From assembly GCA_903822005.1 (NCBI GenBank), contig CAIJNL010000014.1:124001-188000 (forward strand): a DNA stretch of 64,000 nt, in the 5' to 3' direction. Source of the DNA: an uncultured Nitrospiraceae bacterium. GTDB taxonomy: Bacteria > Nitrospirota > Thermodesulfovibrionia > Thermodesulfovibrionales > Dissulfurispiraceae. A program made the position numbers and the translations under genes. The notes below the pieces were generated by a model. The model ran no database searches. It had not been told where the DNA came from and saw only the letters and a program-made list of their open reading frames with translations. Of the stretch, positions 17,106-26,936 are shown in pieces. Every line of letters begins with the position of its first letter. Positions within the stretch are counted from its first letter, which is position 1.

Positions 17106-17816
17106 TCAGTCTGATGCAGGCATCTTTTCGAGTGCCTCTTTGGCCGCATTGATCTCGGCCTCTTTCTTGCTCTTGCCGGAGCCTGTCCCTCGGCTCTTTT
17201 CATTTATATATACTTCCGCCGTGAAAATCTTCCTGTGCTCCTCACCCTCCTGCCTGACGATCCTGTACTCCGGCAGGGTGCCAAAAGCAGCCTGTGAGCG
17301 CTCCTGGAGTTCGCTTTTGAAGTCATAGCCCTCCTTGTTCGCTATGGCTTCAGCGATCTTGCCGGCATACAGCCTCAGGATGAGTTCATTGACCGTTTTA
17401 TAATCGCTGTCCAGATAGACCGCTCCGAACAGGGCCTCGACCGCATCTGACAGGATAGATCGCTTATGCCTGCCCCCGGTGGACTCTTCACCGCGTCCAA
17501 GCCTGACAAAACTGCCAAGTGAGAGGCCAGTGGCGATTTCATATAAGACAGATTTATTTACGAGATAAGATTTGATCTTGGACATGCCTGCCTCGCTGAG
17601 GCGGCTGTCCCTTACAAAGAGGGCTTCTGCCATGACAAGACCGAGTATGGAATCGCCGAGGAACTCCAGCCGCTCATTGTGAGCGGTCTGGGCCCCCGAA
17701 TTTTCGTACTGGAAAGATGTATGTGTCAGGGCTTCGGCAAGAAGCCCTTCATTCCTGAACCTGTATCCCAGGAGATTCTCAAGCTCAGCGGTATTTGTTG
17801 AAAATGAGGCAGGCAT
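17106..17816 (-). CDS. rnc: ribonuclease III
   Basis: A 236-residue endonuclease that cleaves double-stranded RNA in rRNA and mRNA processing. The catalytic motif [18 protein letters not shown] and the downstream acidic cluster [14 protein letters not shown] are present, followed by a C-terminal dsRNA-binding domain ([18 protein letters not shown] to the end). I chose the ATG at 17816, leaving a 32-nt overlap with fabF; an upstream ATG at 17852 would overlap by 68 nt. It lies at the distal end of fabG-acpP-fabF, a common arrangement. Confidence 0.93.
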   Translation of the reverse strand: MPASFSTNTAELENLLGYRFRNEGLLAEALTHTSFQYENSGAQTAHNERLEFLGDSILGLVMAEALFVRDSRLSEAGMSKIKSYLVNKSVLYEIATGLSLGSFVRLGRGEESTGGRHKRSILSDAVEALFGAVYLDSDYKTVNELILRLYAGKIAEAIANKEGYDFKSELQERSQAAFGTLPEYRIVRQEGEEHRKIFTAEVYINEKSRGTGSGKSKKEAEINAAKEALEKMPASD

Positions 17817-19029
17817 TCGTACCACCAAATCCGAAGGAGTTGGACATCGCATACTCTACATTGCGCTGTCTCGCCCTGTGAGGCACATAGTCCAGATCGC
17901 ACTCAGGGTCAGGGTTGTCCAGGTTGACAGTAGGCAGAACGGTGCCGTTCACTATGCTGAGGATACTGAAGATGGACTCAACACCTCCTGCGGCGCCCAG
18001 CAAGTGACCTGTCATGGATTTTGTCGAGCTTACGCATAATTTGTATGCATGCTCACCGAATACCTTTTTTATCGCCATTGTTTCAAGTTCGTCGCCGTAC
18101 TTGGTGGATGTTCCGTGAGCATTAATATAGTCGATCGTTTCTGGTGCGATACCGGCGTCCTTAAGCGCCAATGCCATACAGCGCCCCGCCCCCTCGCCCT
18201 CAGGCGCGGGAGAGGATATGTGGAAGGCGTCGCCGGACATTCCGTAACCCGAAATCTCGGCATATATCCTCGCATTTCTGGCAAGGGCCGAATCGAGGCT
18301 CTCAAGCACAAGTATCCCTGTGCCTTCACCCATAACGAACCCGTCACGATCCACGTCAAAAGGCCTGCTCGATTTCAGAGGTTCATCGTTGCGCGTTGAC
18401 AATGCCTTCATCGCTGAAAAGCCTGCCACTGCAAGAGGACAGATAACCGATTCCGCGCCGCCGGCGATCATTACGTCAGCGTCGCCCCTCTGGATTATCT
18501 TGAAAGCCTCTCCTATGGAATGGCTGCTTGTAGCGCATGCGGTAACTACTGCAGAATTGGGTCCTTTCGCGCCAAGGCGGATAGATACATTGCCTGATGC
18601 GAGATTGATGCATACCATTGGAATGAAAAAAGGCGAAACCCTGCGCGGTCCCTTTTCGAGCAGCATTTTGTGATAATGTTCAATGCTGTTAAGTCCGCCG
18701 ATGCCAGAACCGATAATTACTCCGATTCTCTCGGCGTTTTCAGGCGTCACCTGCAGCCCGGCATCTTCCGCAGCCATGATCGAAGCCCCCATAGCCAGGT
18801 GGATAAAGCGGTCCATCTTCTTTATCTCCTTGGCCTCAATATATACCGAGGGGTCGAAGTCTTTCACCTCGCCCGCGATCTGCACAGAATAGGCCGATGT
18901 ATCAAACTGGGTTATCGGACCAATCCCGACCTTCCCGGCAACGGCCGCCTCCCATGTATCCCGGACATTAAGACCGAGAGGAGTGACAGCACCAAGGCCT
19001 GTGACAACTACTCTCTTTTTTCCGATCAT
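17785..19029 (-). CDS. fabF: 3-oxoacyl-[ACP] synthase II
   Basis: A 414-residue KAS II that condenses malonyl-ACP with acyl-ACP during fatty-acid elongation. The catalytic Cys is in VTACATSS, with His residues in [11 protein letters not shown] and [10 protein letters not shown]; the C-terminal [14 protein letters not shown] is diagnostic. The start codon overlaps the acpP stop (TAATG), indicating coupled translation with its carrier protein. Confidence 0.97.
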   Translation of the reverse strand: MIGKKRVVVTGLGAVTPLGLNVRDTWEAAVAGKVGIGPITQFDTSAYSVQIAGEVKDFDPSVYIEAKEIKKMDRFIHLAMGASIMAAEDAGLQVTPENAERIGVIIGSGIGGLNSIEHYHKMLLEKGPRRVSPFFIPMVCINLASGNVSIRLGAKGPNSAVVTACATSSHSIGEAFKIIQRGDADVMIAGGAESVICPLAVAGFSAMKALSTRNDEPLKSSRPFDVDRDGFVMGEGTGILVLESLDSALARNARIYAEISGYGMSGDAFHISSPAPEGEGAGRCMALALKDAGIAPETIDYINAHGTSTKYGDELETMAIKKVFGEHAYKLCVSSTKSMTGHLLGAAGGVESIFSILSIVNGTVLPTVNLDNPDPECDLDYVPHRARQRNVEYAMSNSFGFGGTNACLIFNKYR

Positions 19030-19259
19030 TAGACCTTCGCGGAAATATAATCAATAGCGTCTTTGACCTTTGATATTTTCTCGGCATCTTCATCGGGAAT
19101 CTCGATGTTGAAAGCCTCTTCAAAGGCCATTACCAGCTCGACGGTATCGAGTGAATCTGCTCCAAGGTCCTCTACAAAAGATGCTTCCGGAGTGACCTCA
19201 GACTGATCCACCCCAAGCTGCTTGGCAATAATCTCTTTTACCTTCTCATCAACTGCCAT
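19029..19259 (-). CDS. acpP: acyl carrier protein
   Basis: A 76-residue acidic protein with the phosphopantetheine attachment serine in [12 protein letters not shown]. It carries acyl intermediates during fatty-acid synthesis. It sits between fabG and fabF in the operon, with a GGAGG-type site upstream (plus-strand TTCCTCCC). Confidence 0.97.
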   Translation of the reverse strand: MAVDEKVKEIIAKQLGVDQSEVTPEASFVEDLGADSLDTVELVMAFEEAFNIEIPDEDAEKISKVKDAIDYISAKV

Positions 19260-19331
19260 TATGTTCCTCCCCTATTTTTGGTTTGCTCATCCGGCATCCC
19301 GGTCCGCCGCCGGGCCGCCAATTCAGCGGAG

Positions 19332-20066
19332 CTACATATACATCCCGCCGTTTACATGAATTACCTGTCCGGTAATATATCCGGCATCCGGCGATGCGAA
19401 AAAGGCTGCCGCAGCGGCAACGTCATCCACAGTCCCGAACCGTCCTAATGGAATTACTTTCATCATCTCACTCTTTATATTCTCTGGCAGCGCGTCGGTC
19501 ATTGCAGTCGTGATGAACCCCGGCGCCACGGCATTTGCGGTAATACCCCGGCTGGCATATTCCCTTGCTATCGTCTTGGTGAGACCCATCACTCCAGCCT
19601 TGGTGGCCGTATAGTTGGCCTGACCAGCGTTGCCCATAAAACCCACAACGGAGGATATATTAATGATCCTGCCGTACCTCTGCTTTGCCATCACCCGTAT
19701 GGCTTCCTTGGAACAGAGGAAAGTGCCCTTCAGGTTTATATTCATTACGGCATCCCAGTCTTCTTCACTCATTCTCATTATAAGGCCGTCGCGTGTGATA
19801 CCCGCGTTATTGACCAGTATCTCTACCTTCTGGAACTCTTTTACAGCGCTCTCAAAGATTGCGCTCACATCAGCCGACTTCGAAACATCAGCCTTTACAG
19901 CCAGGCTCTTCACTCCAAGCGCTGCTATCTGCCCGGCTGTTTCCGTGGCTATATCCAGGTTTACGTCAACAATAACAATATTAACTCCCCGGCGCGCGAA
20001 ATATTCGGCAATGGCCTTTCCTATCCCTCTGCCGCCTCCGGTTATTACAGCTGTCTGGCCTTTCAT
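19332..20066 (-). CDS. fabG: 3-oxoacyl-[ACP] reductase
   Basis: A 244-residue short-chain dehydrogenase that reduces 3-oxoacyl-ACP with NADPH. Visible motifs are the cofactor site TGGGRGIGKA, NNAGITRDG, catalytic Ser in ISSVVG, and Tyr/Lys in YTATKAG. The ATG at 20066 has CCGGAGG upstream; a TTG one codon earlier is not used in this call. It is the first gene of fabG-acpP-fabF-rnc. fabD and fabH are not in the window. Confidence 0.96.
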   Translation of the reverse strand: MKGQTAVITGGGRGIGKAIAEYFARRGVNIVIVDVNLDIATETAGQIAALGVKSLAVKADVSKSADVSAIFESAVKEFQKVEILVNNAGITRDGLIMRMSEEDWDAVMNINLKGTFLCSKEAIRVMAKQRYGRIINISSVVGFMGNAGQANYTATKAGVMGLTKTIAREYASRGITANAVAPGFITTAMTDALPENIKSEMMKVIPLGRFGTVDDVAAAAAFFASPDAGYITGQVIHVNGGMYM

Positions 20067-20098
20067 CAAAAAAAACCTCCGGTTAAAAATCGGCTTTA

Positions 20099-20127
20099 AG
20101 TTTAACAGAGTGGCTCCCCTATTTCAA
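20099..20127 (-). promoter_or_regulatory. sigma-70 promoter of the fabG operon
   Basis: On the minus strand, TTGAAA (20122-20127) and TAAACT (20099-20104) are separated by 17 nt. The start point would be near 20092, giving a leader of about 25 nt that contains the fabG Shine-Dalgarno. Confidence 0.55.
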
Positions 20128-20277
20128 GTTTAAAATAAGGCCCACCCGCCAGCCACAGCAAAAATGTACAGTCTATTTCTTAGCATATCGATTTTTAATA
20201 AGTCAACCAAGTCGTTAAGGAAATGAACCATAAGACAGGAAACCGACGCTGCAAATATTCCGTCCGGGTGTCCGGAA

Positions 20278-20660
20278 GCGGCAACCGCCTCTTGTCGTCA
20301 TATCCCCCCACTTCGGCAATATGAGCTCATTACTGTATTCAGTGGCTCCGAATCTCCCCTCGCCAAATAAGCTCAGCGTACTCTCAACCATAAAGTTTCA
20401 AAAAGAAATAGTGCCGATTTTCTGATTAGCAACTCAACGACCGCGGCGAGTCTTCGATTCTATCGCCACCGAATACAGACTGTTATTACACACGCGTTTA
20501 GCCTGAAAGTAAGACGGCCAGGGCGACTGGCTCGACGTCTCGGTGTGACCTTCCTTGCGAGCCTGAACGGTAGATAGTAACCTGCGCCTTTCAGATAATG
20601 CGGCTGTTAATTTGAAGTGATCTTATTCAGCGAGACAAGAGGCAGTTGCCCTTGCCGCCC
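20278..20660 (+). repeat. dispersed intergenic element, copy A (core 20513-20659)
   Basis: The 614-base gap between fabG and panC holds no gene but carries this element. The core (147 bp) starts GACGGCCAGGGCGACTGG and ends TTGCCCTTGCCGCC; its ends are imperfect inverted repeats of about 30 bases. About 215 bp upstream of the core is also shared with copy B (AAATAAGCTCAG, CTTCGATTCTATCGCCAC). A further inverted end copy, GCGGCAACCGCCTCTTGTCG, lies at 20278-20297 and bounds the left side. The right end is 21 nt beyond the panC stop. Confidence 0.8.
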
Positions 20661-20680
20661 TTCGGAATTTAGGGCTCCTG

Positions 20681-21526
20681 TCAGACTTCAATGACAATAT
20701 TGTCTATCAGCCTAGTATTCTCGATAATGGCCGCAATGGCAAGAAGGCTCGACCCACCTGAAGCCTTTTTTTCGTCGAGGGTAAGCGGATCGTAAACCCC
20801 GGCATACTGGACCACCTCAACCAGTGGCTCTGCCCTGAGCGCTTCATTCATATGCTCTGTGATTTCCGGCGGCGGCACCCCGGCCTTTACCTGCTCAGCC
20901 GCCGAAGATAACGTTTTGTATATGGTAGTGGCAGCAGCCCTGCCCTCCGGTGAAAGAAAGCGGTTGCGCGAACTCATCGCAAGGCCGTCACTTTCGCGCA
21001 CAGTCGCGCACCTTATGAATTCAACGTTCATATTGAGGTCTGCTATCATGGTCTCGATGACCCTGGTCTGCTGAAAGTCCTTTTGCCCGAAATATGCCCT
21101 GTTGGGAGTGACCATATTGAAAAGCTTGTTTACAATAGTGGCAACTCCGCTGAAATGGACCGGGCGGAACAACCCGCAGAGTTTCTTCGTTATGCCGCCA
21201 ACCTCGATCGAGGTGGAGAAACCTTCAGGGTATACGGACTGCACGTCAGGTGCGAAGAGGATGTCCGCGCCGGCCTTTATCAGTTTTTCGATATCGTTGT
21301 CGGTTTCCCTCGGATATTTCTCGTAATCCTCATTCGGCCCGAACTGGGTTGGATTCACAAAAATGCTGACCACGACGATGTCATTGTCCATCCTGGCGCG
21401 CTTTACAAGAAAGAGATGGCCTTCGTGCAGCGCTCCCATGGTAGGCACCAGTCCGACTGAGCGGCCCTGCATCTGCAGCCGCCGGGAAGTCTGCTTCATT
21501 ATGCTCGGTGTGCGTATCGTCTCCAT
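20681..21526 (-). CDS. panC: pantothenate synthetase
   Basis: A 281-residue enzyme that joins pantoate and beta-alanine using ATP, in coenzyme A synthesis. Nucleotidyltransferase motif PTMGALHEGHL is at residues 29-39; FVNPTQFGPNEDYEKYPR, YFGQKDFQQ and the MSSRN motif are all conserved. No panB or panD is next to it. There is no Shine-Dalgarno, and a promoter lies directly on the start codon. Confidence 0.97.
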   Translation of the reverse strand: METIRTPSIMKQTSRRLQMQGRSVGLVPTMGALHEGHLFLVKRARMDNDIVVVSIFVNPTQFGPNEDYEKYPRETDNDIEKLIKAGADILFAPDVQSVYPEGFSTSIEVGGITKKLCGLFRPVHFSGVATIVNKLFNMVTPNRAYFGQKDFQQTRVIETMIADLNMNVEFIRCATVRESDGLAMSSRNRFLSPEGRAAATTIYKTLSSAAEQVKAGVPPPEITEHMNEALRAEPLVEVVQYAGVYDPLTLDEKKASGGSSLLAIAAIIENTRLIDNIVIEV

Positions 21527-21533
21527 AAAATAG

Positions 21534-21561
21534 ACTATACAACTTTTTTGTCTTTAATCAA
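21534..21561 (-). promoter_or_regulatory. promoter of panC, leaderless arrangement
   Basis: TTGATT (21556-21561), a 16-nt spacer and TATAGT (21534-21539) on the minus strand. The panC ATG begins only 7 nt after the -10 box, where transcription should start, and no ribosome-binding site is present. Confidence 0.55.
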
Positions 21562-21617
21562 GTGATCTTTATAAAGACGGCTATCATGAGGATCGCAGGT
21601 GCGCTTCCCGCCTCACA

Positions 21618-21647
21618 TTTACCCATACACGCCTTAACTGTTATACT
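21618..21647 (+). promoter_or_regulatory. possible promoter of argG
   Basis: TTTACC (21618-21623) and TATACT (21642-21647) with an 18-nt spacer precede argG. The -10 is good, the -35 moderate. CCGGAGG just before the ATG is the ribosome-binding site. Confidence 0.4.
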
Positions 21648-21695
21648 CATACACCAATTTGCTCATTTAACAATCAACTTTACCGGAGGTTTTCC

Positions 21696-22892
21696 ATGGC
21701 AAAAAAAATAGTCCTGGCATATTCGGGTGGTCTCGACACATCCGTTATAATCAAATGGCTGAAAGAGACATACAAGGCGGATGTCATAGCTTACTGTGCT
21801 GACCTCGGACAGGGTGAAGACCTCAAGGCCGTAAAAAAGAAGGCCCTTGCGACCGGCGCGTGCAAGGCATATGTCGAAGACCTCAGAGAGGAATTTGTCA
21901 AAGACTACATCTTCCCTATGCTTAGGGCAAATGCCGTATATGAGGGGGTATACCTTCTCGGCACTTCGATTGCAAGACCTCTGATCGCAAAGAAACAGAT
22001 CGAGATCGCGATTAAAGAGAAGGCTGACGCTGTTGCCCACGGCGCTACAGGCAAAGGAAATGACCAGGTGCGTTTCGAGCTTACCTACTACGCGCTGAAA
22101 CCTGATATAAAGGTTATAAGCCCATGGCGCGAATGGACCTTTGATTCGAGACAATCGCTTATAGACTATGCCGCAAAACATGGCATACCGGTTGACGTGA
22201 CAAAGAAGAAGCCTTACAGCACGGACATGAACATACTGCACATCAGCTATGAAGGCGGCATACTTGAAGACCCCTGGGCCGAGCCCCCGGGAGACATGTA
22301 CACAATGCTCGTCCCGCCCGAAAAAGCGCCGGACAAGCCGACATATATCGAAATCGAATACCTGAACGGTGACCCGGTGAAACTGAATGGAAAGGCCCTG
22401 TCGCCCTTCAAGCTCTTTACTGAACTTAACAGGATAGCAGGCGCAAACGGCATAGGCAGGGTTGACCTTGTCGAGAACCGCTTCGTAGGCATGAAATCCA
22501 GGGGCGTATACGAGACCCCTGCCGGCACTGTCCTCCATCATGCTCACAGGGCAGTCGAATCACTCGCCCTCGACAGGGAAGTGCTTCACCTGCGGGATTC
22601 GCTTATCCCCAAATATTCCGAGCTCGTCTATTACGGCTTCTGGTTTGCGCCCGAAAGAGAAATACTCCAGTCGACCATGGATAACATCCAGAAAGATGTC
22701 ACTGGCACTGCGAGACTGAAACTCTACAAGGGCAACTGCTTTGTTGTTGGCCGGAAGTCGCCGAAATCGCTCTACTCCCAGGAACTGGCCACCTTTGAGG
22801 CCGAAAAGATATATAACCAGAAAGATGCCGAAGGTTTTATCAAGCTGAATGCCCTGCGGCTCAGGATGAAGAAAATTCTGAGAGACAAATAG
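21696..22892 (+). CDS. argG: argininosuccinate synthase
   Basis: A 398-residue ATP-dependent ligase joining citrulline and aspartate in arginine synthesis. The N-terminal PP-loop is [36 protein letters not shown] and EGGILEDPW are typical of the bacterial type. Length is normal. The gene is divergent from panC; argH is not adjacent. Confidence 0.97.
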   Translation: MAKKIVLAYSGGLDTSVIIKWLKETYKADVIAYCADLGQGEDLKAVKKKALATGACKAYVEDLREEFVKDYIFPMLRANAVYEGVYLLGTSIARPLIAKKQIEIAIKEKADAVAHGATGKGNDQVRFELTYYALKPDIKVISPWREWTFDSRQSLIDYAAKHGIPVDVTKKKPYSTDMNILHISYEGGILEDPWAEPPGDMYTMLVPPEKAPDKPTYIEIEYLNGDPVKLNGKALSPFKLFTELNRIAGANGIGRVDLVENRFVGMKSRGVYETPAGTVLHHAHRAVESLALDREVLHLRDSLIPKYSELVYYGFWFAPEREILQSTMDNIQKDVTGTARLKLYKGNCFVVGRKSPKSLYSQELATFEAEKIYNQKDAEGFIKLNALRLRMKKILRDK

Positions 22893-22908
22893 CAGCCTAA
22901 CCGGACCC

Positions 22909-22928
22909 GCCCGGGAAGACACCCGGGC
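22909..22928 (+). terminator. hairpin after argG
   Basis: GCCCGGG, loop AAGACA, CCCGGGC, directly downstream of the argG stop. Only a weak T-containing stretch follows, so termination may be incomplete. Confidence 0.45.
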
Positions 22929-22960
22929 TGCCCGGTCTCATTTGCAGCATACCTATTTAT

Positions 22961-24100
22961 ATGGACAGGCAGACCCCAAATAACAGCAACGCACTGAGGT
23001 ACTGGCTCGCCCTGGCCTTTGCGGAGAGTATTGGCCCCATTACCGCAAAGAAACTTCTCGCTGCCTTCCGGACACCAGAAAATATCTTTAAAGCCCCTTC
23101 AAAAGAGTTGCAGGCAGTGGGAGATATCAAGGAGTCCCGGGCACGGGCCATCACCAAATTTGATTCGTGGGATCTGGTCGACCTTGAACTCGATAAGATG
23201 GAGCAATCGGGAGTAATCGCCCTCACCTTTGCTGACAGCGAATATCCGGAGTCCCTGAGGCAGATCGATGACGCGCCGGTGCTCTTATATATGAAGGGCC
23301 GTATCATTAATGAAGACAGATTTTCGATAGGGATCGTGGGGTCCCGCAAGATGAGCATGTACGGAAAGATGATGGCCGAGACCTTTGCCTCGGAACTCGC
23401 CGCAAAGGGCCTGACCATTATCAGCGGCCTGGCCCGCGGCATAGATACGACCGCGCATAAAGGCGCCTTGCAGGCCGGAGGAAGAAGCATAGCCGTGCTG
23501 GGCTGCGGCATAGATACCGTGTATCCCCCTGAAAATGAACAGCTTATTGAGGAACTTGCCCAAAACGGGGCCGTAATCAGCGAGTTCCCGCTAGGCACTC
23601 CTCCGAACCGGGAAAATTTCCCAAGGAGAAACAGGCTCATAAGCGGACTTTCACTCGGGGTGCTGATAGTCGAGGCTGCGGCAGGAAGCGGTTCCCTGAT
23701 TACCGCCAGCTATGCCCTGGAACAGGGAAAGGACATATTCGCTGTGCCCGGCGGCATCACCTCTATGAATTCGGTGGGTACAAATGCCCTCATAAAAAAG
23801 GGGGCAAAGCTGGTCCAGACCGTAGACGACATACTCCTTGAGTTGACTCCAGTCCTGAAAGGTCTTCTGCGGGCCGGCCAGCAGAAAAAAGGGGCCGGAA
23901 TGATTACCGACCTGTCAGGACTTGAAATTAGTAATGAAGAAAAGGCAATATGTAATGCGCTTGGAAGCGAGCCACGCCATATAGACATGATCTCCAGGGA
24001 GACCGGAATGGCCCCTCAGAAATTATTGGGGATTATGCTCGGCCTTGAACTCAAGGGCGTGGTCAGACAGGCGGAAGGAAAGAGATTCTATATATTGTAG
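22961..24100 (+). CDS. dprA: DNA-processing protein DprA
   Basis: A 379-residue protein that loads RecA on incoming single-stranded DNA during transformation. N-terminal SAM-like helices (about 1-70) precede the Rossmann-type DprA core: GIVGSRKMSMYG, ISGLARGIDTTAHKGAL, AVLGCGIDTVYPPEN, SEFPLGTPPNRENFPRRNR. The C-terminus has a winged-helix DML1-like domain (EKAICNALGSEPRHIDMI). The order dprA - short gene - topA matches the common dprA-smg-topA arrangement. Confidence 0.95.
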   Translation: MDRQTPNNSNALRYWLALAFAESIGPITAKKLLAAFRTPENIFKAPSKELQAVGDIKESRARAITKFDSWDLVDLELDKMEQSGVIALTFADSEYPESLRQIDDAPVLLYMKGRIINEDRFSIGIVGSRKMSMYGKMMAETFASELAAKGLTIISGLARGIDTTAHKGALQAGGRSIAVLGCGIDTVYPPENEQLIEELAQNGAVISEFPLGTPPNRENFPRRNRLISGLSLGVLIVEAAAGSGSLITASYALEQGKDIFAVPGGITSMNSVGTNALIKKGAKLVQTVDDILLELTPVLKGLLRAGQQKKGAGMITDLSGLEISNEEKAICNALGSEPRHIDMISRETGMAPQKLLGIMLGLELKGVVRQAEGKRFYIL

Positions 24101-24279
24101 AGAACAGGCCAATTTGCTGCCACACTCGTGTACACGGCCATCAGTAAGCAGTCTATCATAAGACAACCCTGCTTGTGGTTTGATCCCGAAGGTGGAACCG
24201 TATGTTGCTGCCGCAGGCTTGCGTGCGCGGCGCTAAAGCATTATAATTTGCAATATTGGCTTTCTTGTAAGGGGAGGCT

Positions 24280-24564
24280 ATGGCGAGAAGACTTATGGGA
24301 CTGCTCAGGGTCCTGGCTAAAGAGATAATAGAAAAAGGTTATGATGCAGATGAGACTCTTACAAAAATAAACTCGATCGATATCGACTTTATTACGGTCA
24401 AAGAGGAGCTGCGCAACCTCGAACTGTCGAGACATATGGATGAATCGGAAATCGACACGGTAAAGGCGCTGCTCGTTTATATACTCATGAGAGATTCTGA
24501 CCTCGACGTCGAAGACATCTATGCATTCATCTTCGGCAGGGGCAGACAGATCACCTGGAATTAG
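24280..24564 (+). CDS. short Smg/DUF494-like protein
   Basis: A 94-residue acidic helical protein between dprA and topA, the position of smg (DUF494) in many bacteria. The N-terminus LLRVLAKEIIEKGYDADETL and the last helix resemble the DUF494 pattern, but typical members have about 150 residues, so this is a short form or a different small family. GGGGAGG lies just before the ATG. Function of Smg is not established. The assignment leans on context as much as sequence. Confidence 0.55.
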   Translation: MARRLMGLLRVLAKEIIEKGYDADETLTKINSIDIDFITVKEELRNLELSRHMDESEIDTVKALLVYILMRDSDLDVEDIYAFIFGRGRQITWN

Positions 24565-24574
24565 GAGGCATCAT

Positions 24575-26875
24575 TTGAAATCGCTGGTCATAGTCGAATC
24601 GCCTGCCAAGGCGAAGACCATCAATAAAATACTCGGCAGCGGCTTTGATGTAAAGGCGTCTGTCGGACATGTGAAAGACCTGCCTGCCGATGAGATCGGC
24701 GTAAACGTCAAGAAAGACTTCGCTCCAACCTACATCATAATCCCCGGCAAGGAAAAGGTGATCAAGGAGCTGAAAAAAGACGCGAAAAAAGCAGACAAGA
24801 TATATATAGCGACAGACCCTGACCGTGAAGGGGAGGCCATTGCGGCCCATATCGCGGAAGAGATACGCGAGCCGAAGAACCCGGACAAGATATTCAGGGT
24901 CGCCTTTCATGAGATCACCGAAAAGTCGGTACTGGAAGCTATAAAAAATCCGGGCGCTATCAACACAGACCTGGTGAACGCCCAGCAGGCCAGAAGAATC
25001 CTTGACAGGCTGGTAGGATACAATCTCAGCCCGTTCCTCTGGAGAAAGGTCCGCAGGGGACTCAGCGCCGGCAGGGTGCAGTCGGTTGCGGTGCGTCTCG
25101 TTGTAGAGCGTGAACGGGAAATAGAGGCCTTTATCAAGGAAGAGTACTGGACCATCGAGGCGCTGCTGCTTTCGCCCGAAAATCAGGGCTCTCCGTTTAT
25201 ATCACGTCTCTTCAAATACCAGGATTCTCTGGTTGTAGACCGCGACAGCGCTGAAGGCAACAAATTCCTGATCACCAACTCGGAGAAGGCCGCCGAGGTA
25301 ATAGCGGACATAGAAGGCAAGGAATATTTTCTTGCAAAGATAGACAAAAAGCTGAAGAAGAGATCTCCAGCCCCTCCTTTCATCACAAGCACCATCCAGC
25401 AGGAGGCGGCGCGCAGACTGCGCTTCCCTGCAAAGAAAACGATGATGATAGCACAGCAGCTTTACGAAGGGATCGAACTCGGCAGCGAAGGCTCGGTCGG
25501 ACTTATCAGCTATATGAGGACCGATTCCTTCAGGACCGCGCCCGAGGCCCAGGAATGGGCAAGGAGATTCATAGACGGAAAATTCGGCAAAGACTATCTG
25601 CCCGAGAAGCCGCCCATTTACAAGAGCAAACGCTCAGCGCAGGATGCACATGAGGCCATAAGACCTACTTACGAAGACAAGACGCCCGAATCCGTGAAAT
25701 CTTTCCTGAGCAAGGACCAGTATAATTTATACTCGCTGATCTGGAACCGTTTTATCGCAAGCCAGATGAGTCCGGCACAGCTCGAACAGACCACCTTCAT
25801 CATCGGCCTGAAAGATAACGGCACGGAAATGCAGGGCATCGAATTCAGGACATCCGGAACAGTCATAAAATTCCCGGGCTTTACCGCGCTGTATACAGAA
25901 AGCAGGGAAGACATAGAAGAAGAGGAAGGCGGTCTGCTGCCCGCGCTTTCCGAGGGTACCCCACTGGAGAAAAAAGAGATCAAACCTCTCCAGCATTTTA
26001 CCCAGCCGCCGCCGCGCTACAGTGAGGCGACGCTTGTGAAGACCCTTGAAGAAAAGGGAATAGGCCGTCCAAGCACATACGCCTCGATACTCTCCACCAT
26101 ACAGGACCGCAAGTATGTGCATAAAATTGAGACCCGTTTTGCGCCGACAGAACTCGGGGTTGTGGTCAACGACCTACTTGTCGAGAAATTCCCGGAGTTG
26201 ATAGACTTCAATTTTACGGCCACCATGGAAAATGAGCTCGACGAGATCGAGCAGGCAAAAATGAACTGGGTAACCGTCCTGAAGGATTTCTACATCCCCT
26301 TTGACATGGACCTTAAAGCAGCAGCCAAGGACAAGGAAAGGGTCAAGCCTCTGGACATCCCTACGGATATAGTTTGCGAAAAATGCGGCGAGCCCATGAT
26401 CATCAAATGGGGCAGGCACGGCAGGTTCCTGGCCTGCGCCGGATATCCCCAATGCAAGAATACGCGCCCTCTCGGCGATGACATGAAGCCGCAGACCGTA
26501 GAGGAGACACTCACGGGTGAGAACTGCGACAAGTGCGGAGCACCCATGATAATGAAAACCGGACGCTTCGGCAAGTTCATTGCCTGCTCCAAATACCCTG
26601 AGTGCAAAAACACCAAACCGCTCTCCACAGGGGTCAAATGCCCCCTCGATGACGGCGATATAGTAGAAAGAAAGTCCAAGCGCGGCAAACCCTTCTGGAG
26701 CTGCAATAATTATCCGGACTGCACCTTTGCGCTATGGTACAAGCCGGTGCCAAAGGAATGCCCTGACTGCAAGGCGTCCTTCCTGGTCGAAAAGAGGAAC
26801 AAGGCGGGAAGCGTGTTCCATGCCTGTACTCACAAGGAGTGCGGTTTCAAGGAAGAGATAAAACAGCCCGAGTAG
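24575..26875 (+). CDS. topA: DNA topoisomerase I
   Basis: A 766-residue type IA topoisomerase that relaxes negative supercoils. It has an N-terminal TOPRIM domain (VIVESPAKAKT; acidic DPDREGE at 81-87), the catalytic Tyr313 in GLISYMRTDS, and a C-terminal chain of four zinc-ribbon modules. The first, second and fourth have four Cys; the third (CPLDDGD) lacks one. I start at the TTG at 24575, six bases after AGGAGG, because the protein then begins exactly at the family N-terminus; an upstream ATG at 24521 would overlap the previous gene. Confidence 0.96.
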   Translation: MKSLVIVESPAKAKTINKILGSGFDVKASVGHVKDLPADEIGVNVKKDFAPTYIIIPGKEKVIKELKKDAKKADKIYIATDPDREGEAIAAHIAEEIREPKNPDKIFRVAFHEITEKSVLEAIKNPGAINTDLVNAQQARRILDRLVGYNLSPFLWRKVRRGLSAGRVQSVAVRLVVEREREIEAFIKEEYWTIEALLLSPENQGSPFISRLFKYQDSLVVDRDSAEGNKFLITNSEKAAEVIADIEGKEYFLAKIDKKLKKRSPAPPFITSTIQQEAARRLRFPAKKTMMIAQQLYEGIELGSEGSVGLISYMRTDSFRTAPEAQEWARRFIDGKFGKDYLPEKPPIYKSKRSAQDAHEAIRPTYEDKTPESVKSFLSKDQYNLYSLIWNRFIASQMSPAQLEQTTFIIGLKDNGTEMQGIEFRTSGTVIKFPGFTALYTESREDIEEEEGGLLPALSEGTPLEKKEIKPLQHFTQPPPRYSEATLVKTLEEKGIGRPSTYASILSTIQDRKYVHKIETRFAPTELGVVVNDLLVEKFPELIDFNFTATMENELDEIEQAKMNWVTVLKDFYIPFDMDLKAAAKDKERVKPLDIPTDIVCEKCGEPMIIKWGRHGRFLACAGYPQCKNTRPLGDDMKPQTVEETLTGENCDKCGAPMIMKTGRFGKFIACSKYPECKNTKPLSTGVKCPLDDGDIVERKSKRGKPFWSCNNYPDCTFALWYKPVPKECPDCKASFLVEKRNKAGSVFHACTHKECGFKEEIKQPE

Positions 26876-26936
26876 CCCCTCTGTTCCTGCCGGACAGCCT
26901 GCTGCGGACAAGCAGTCCGGAGACCCGGACCTTGTT

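Noticed and set aside
24521-24574. Upstream ATG extending topA by 18 codons
   Set aside because: It would overlap the Smg-like gene; the TTG at 24575 has an AGGAGG site and begins exactly at the conserved N-terminus.
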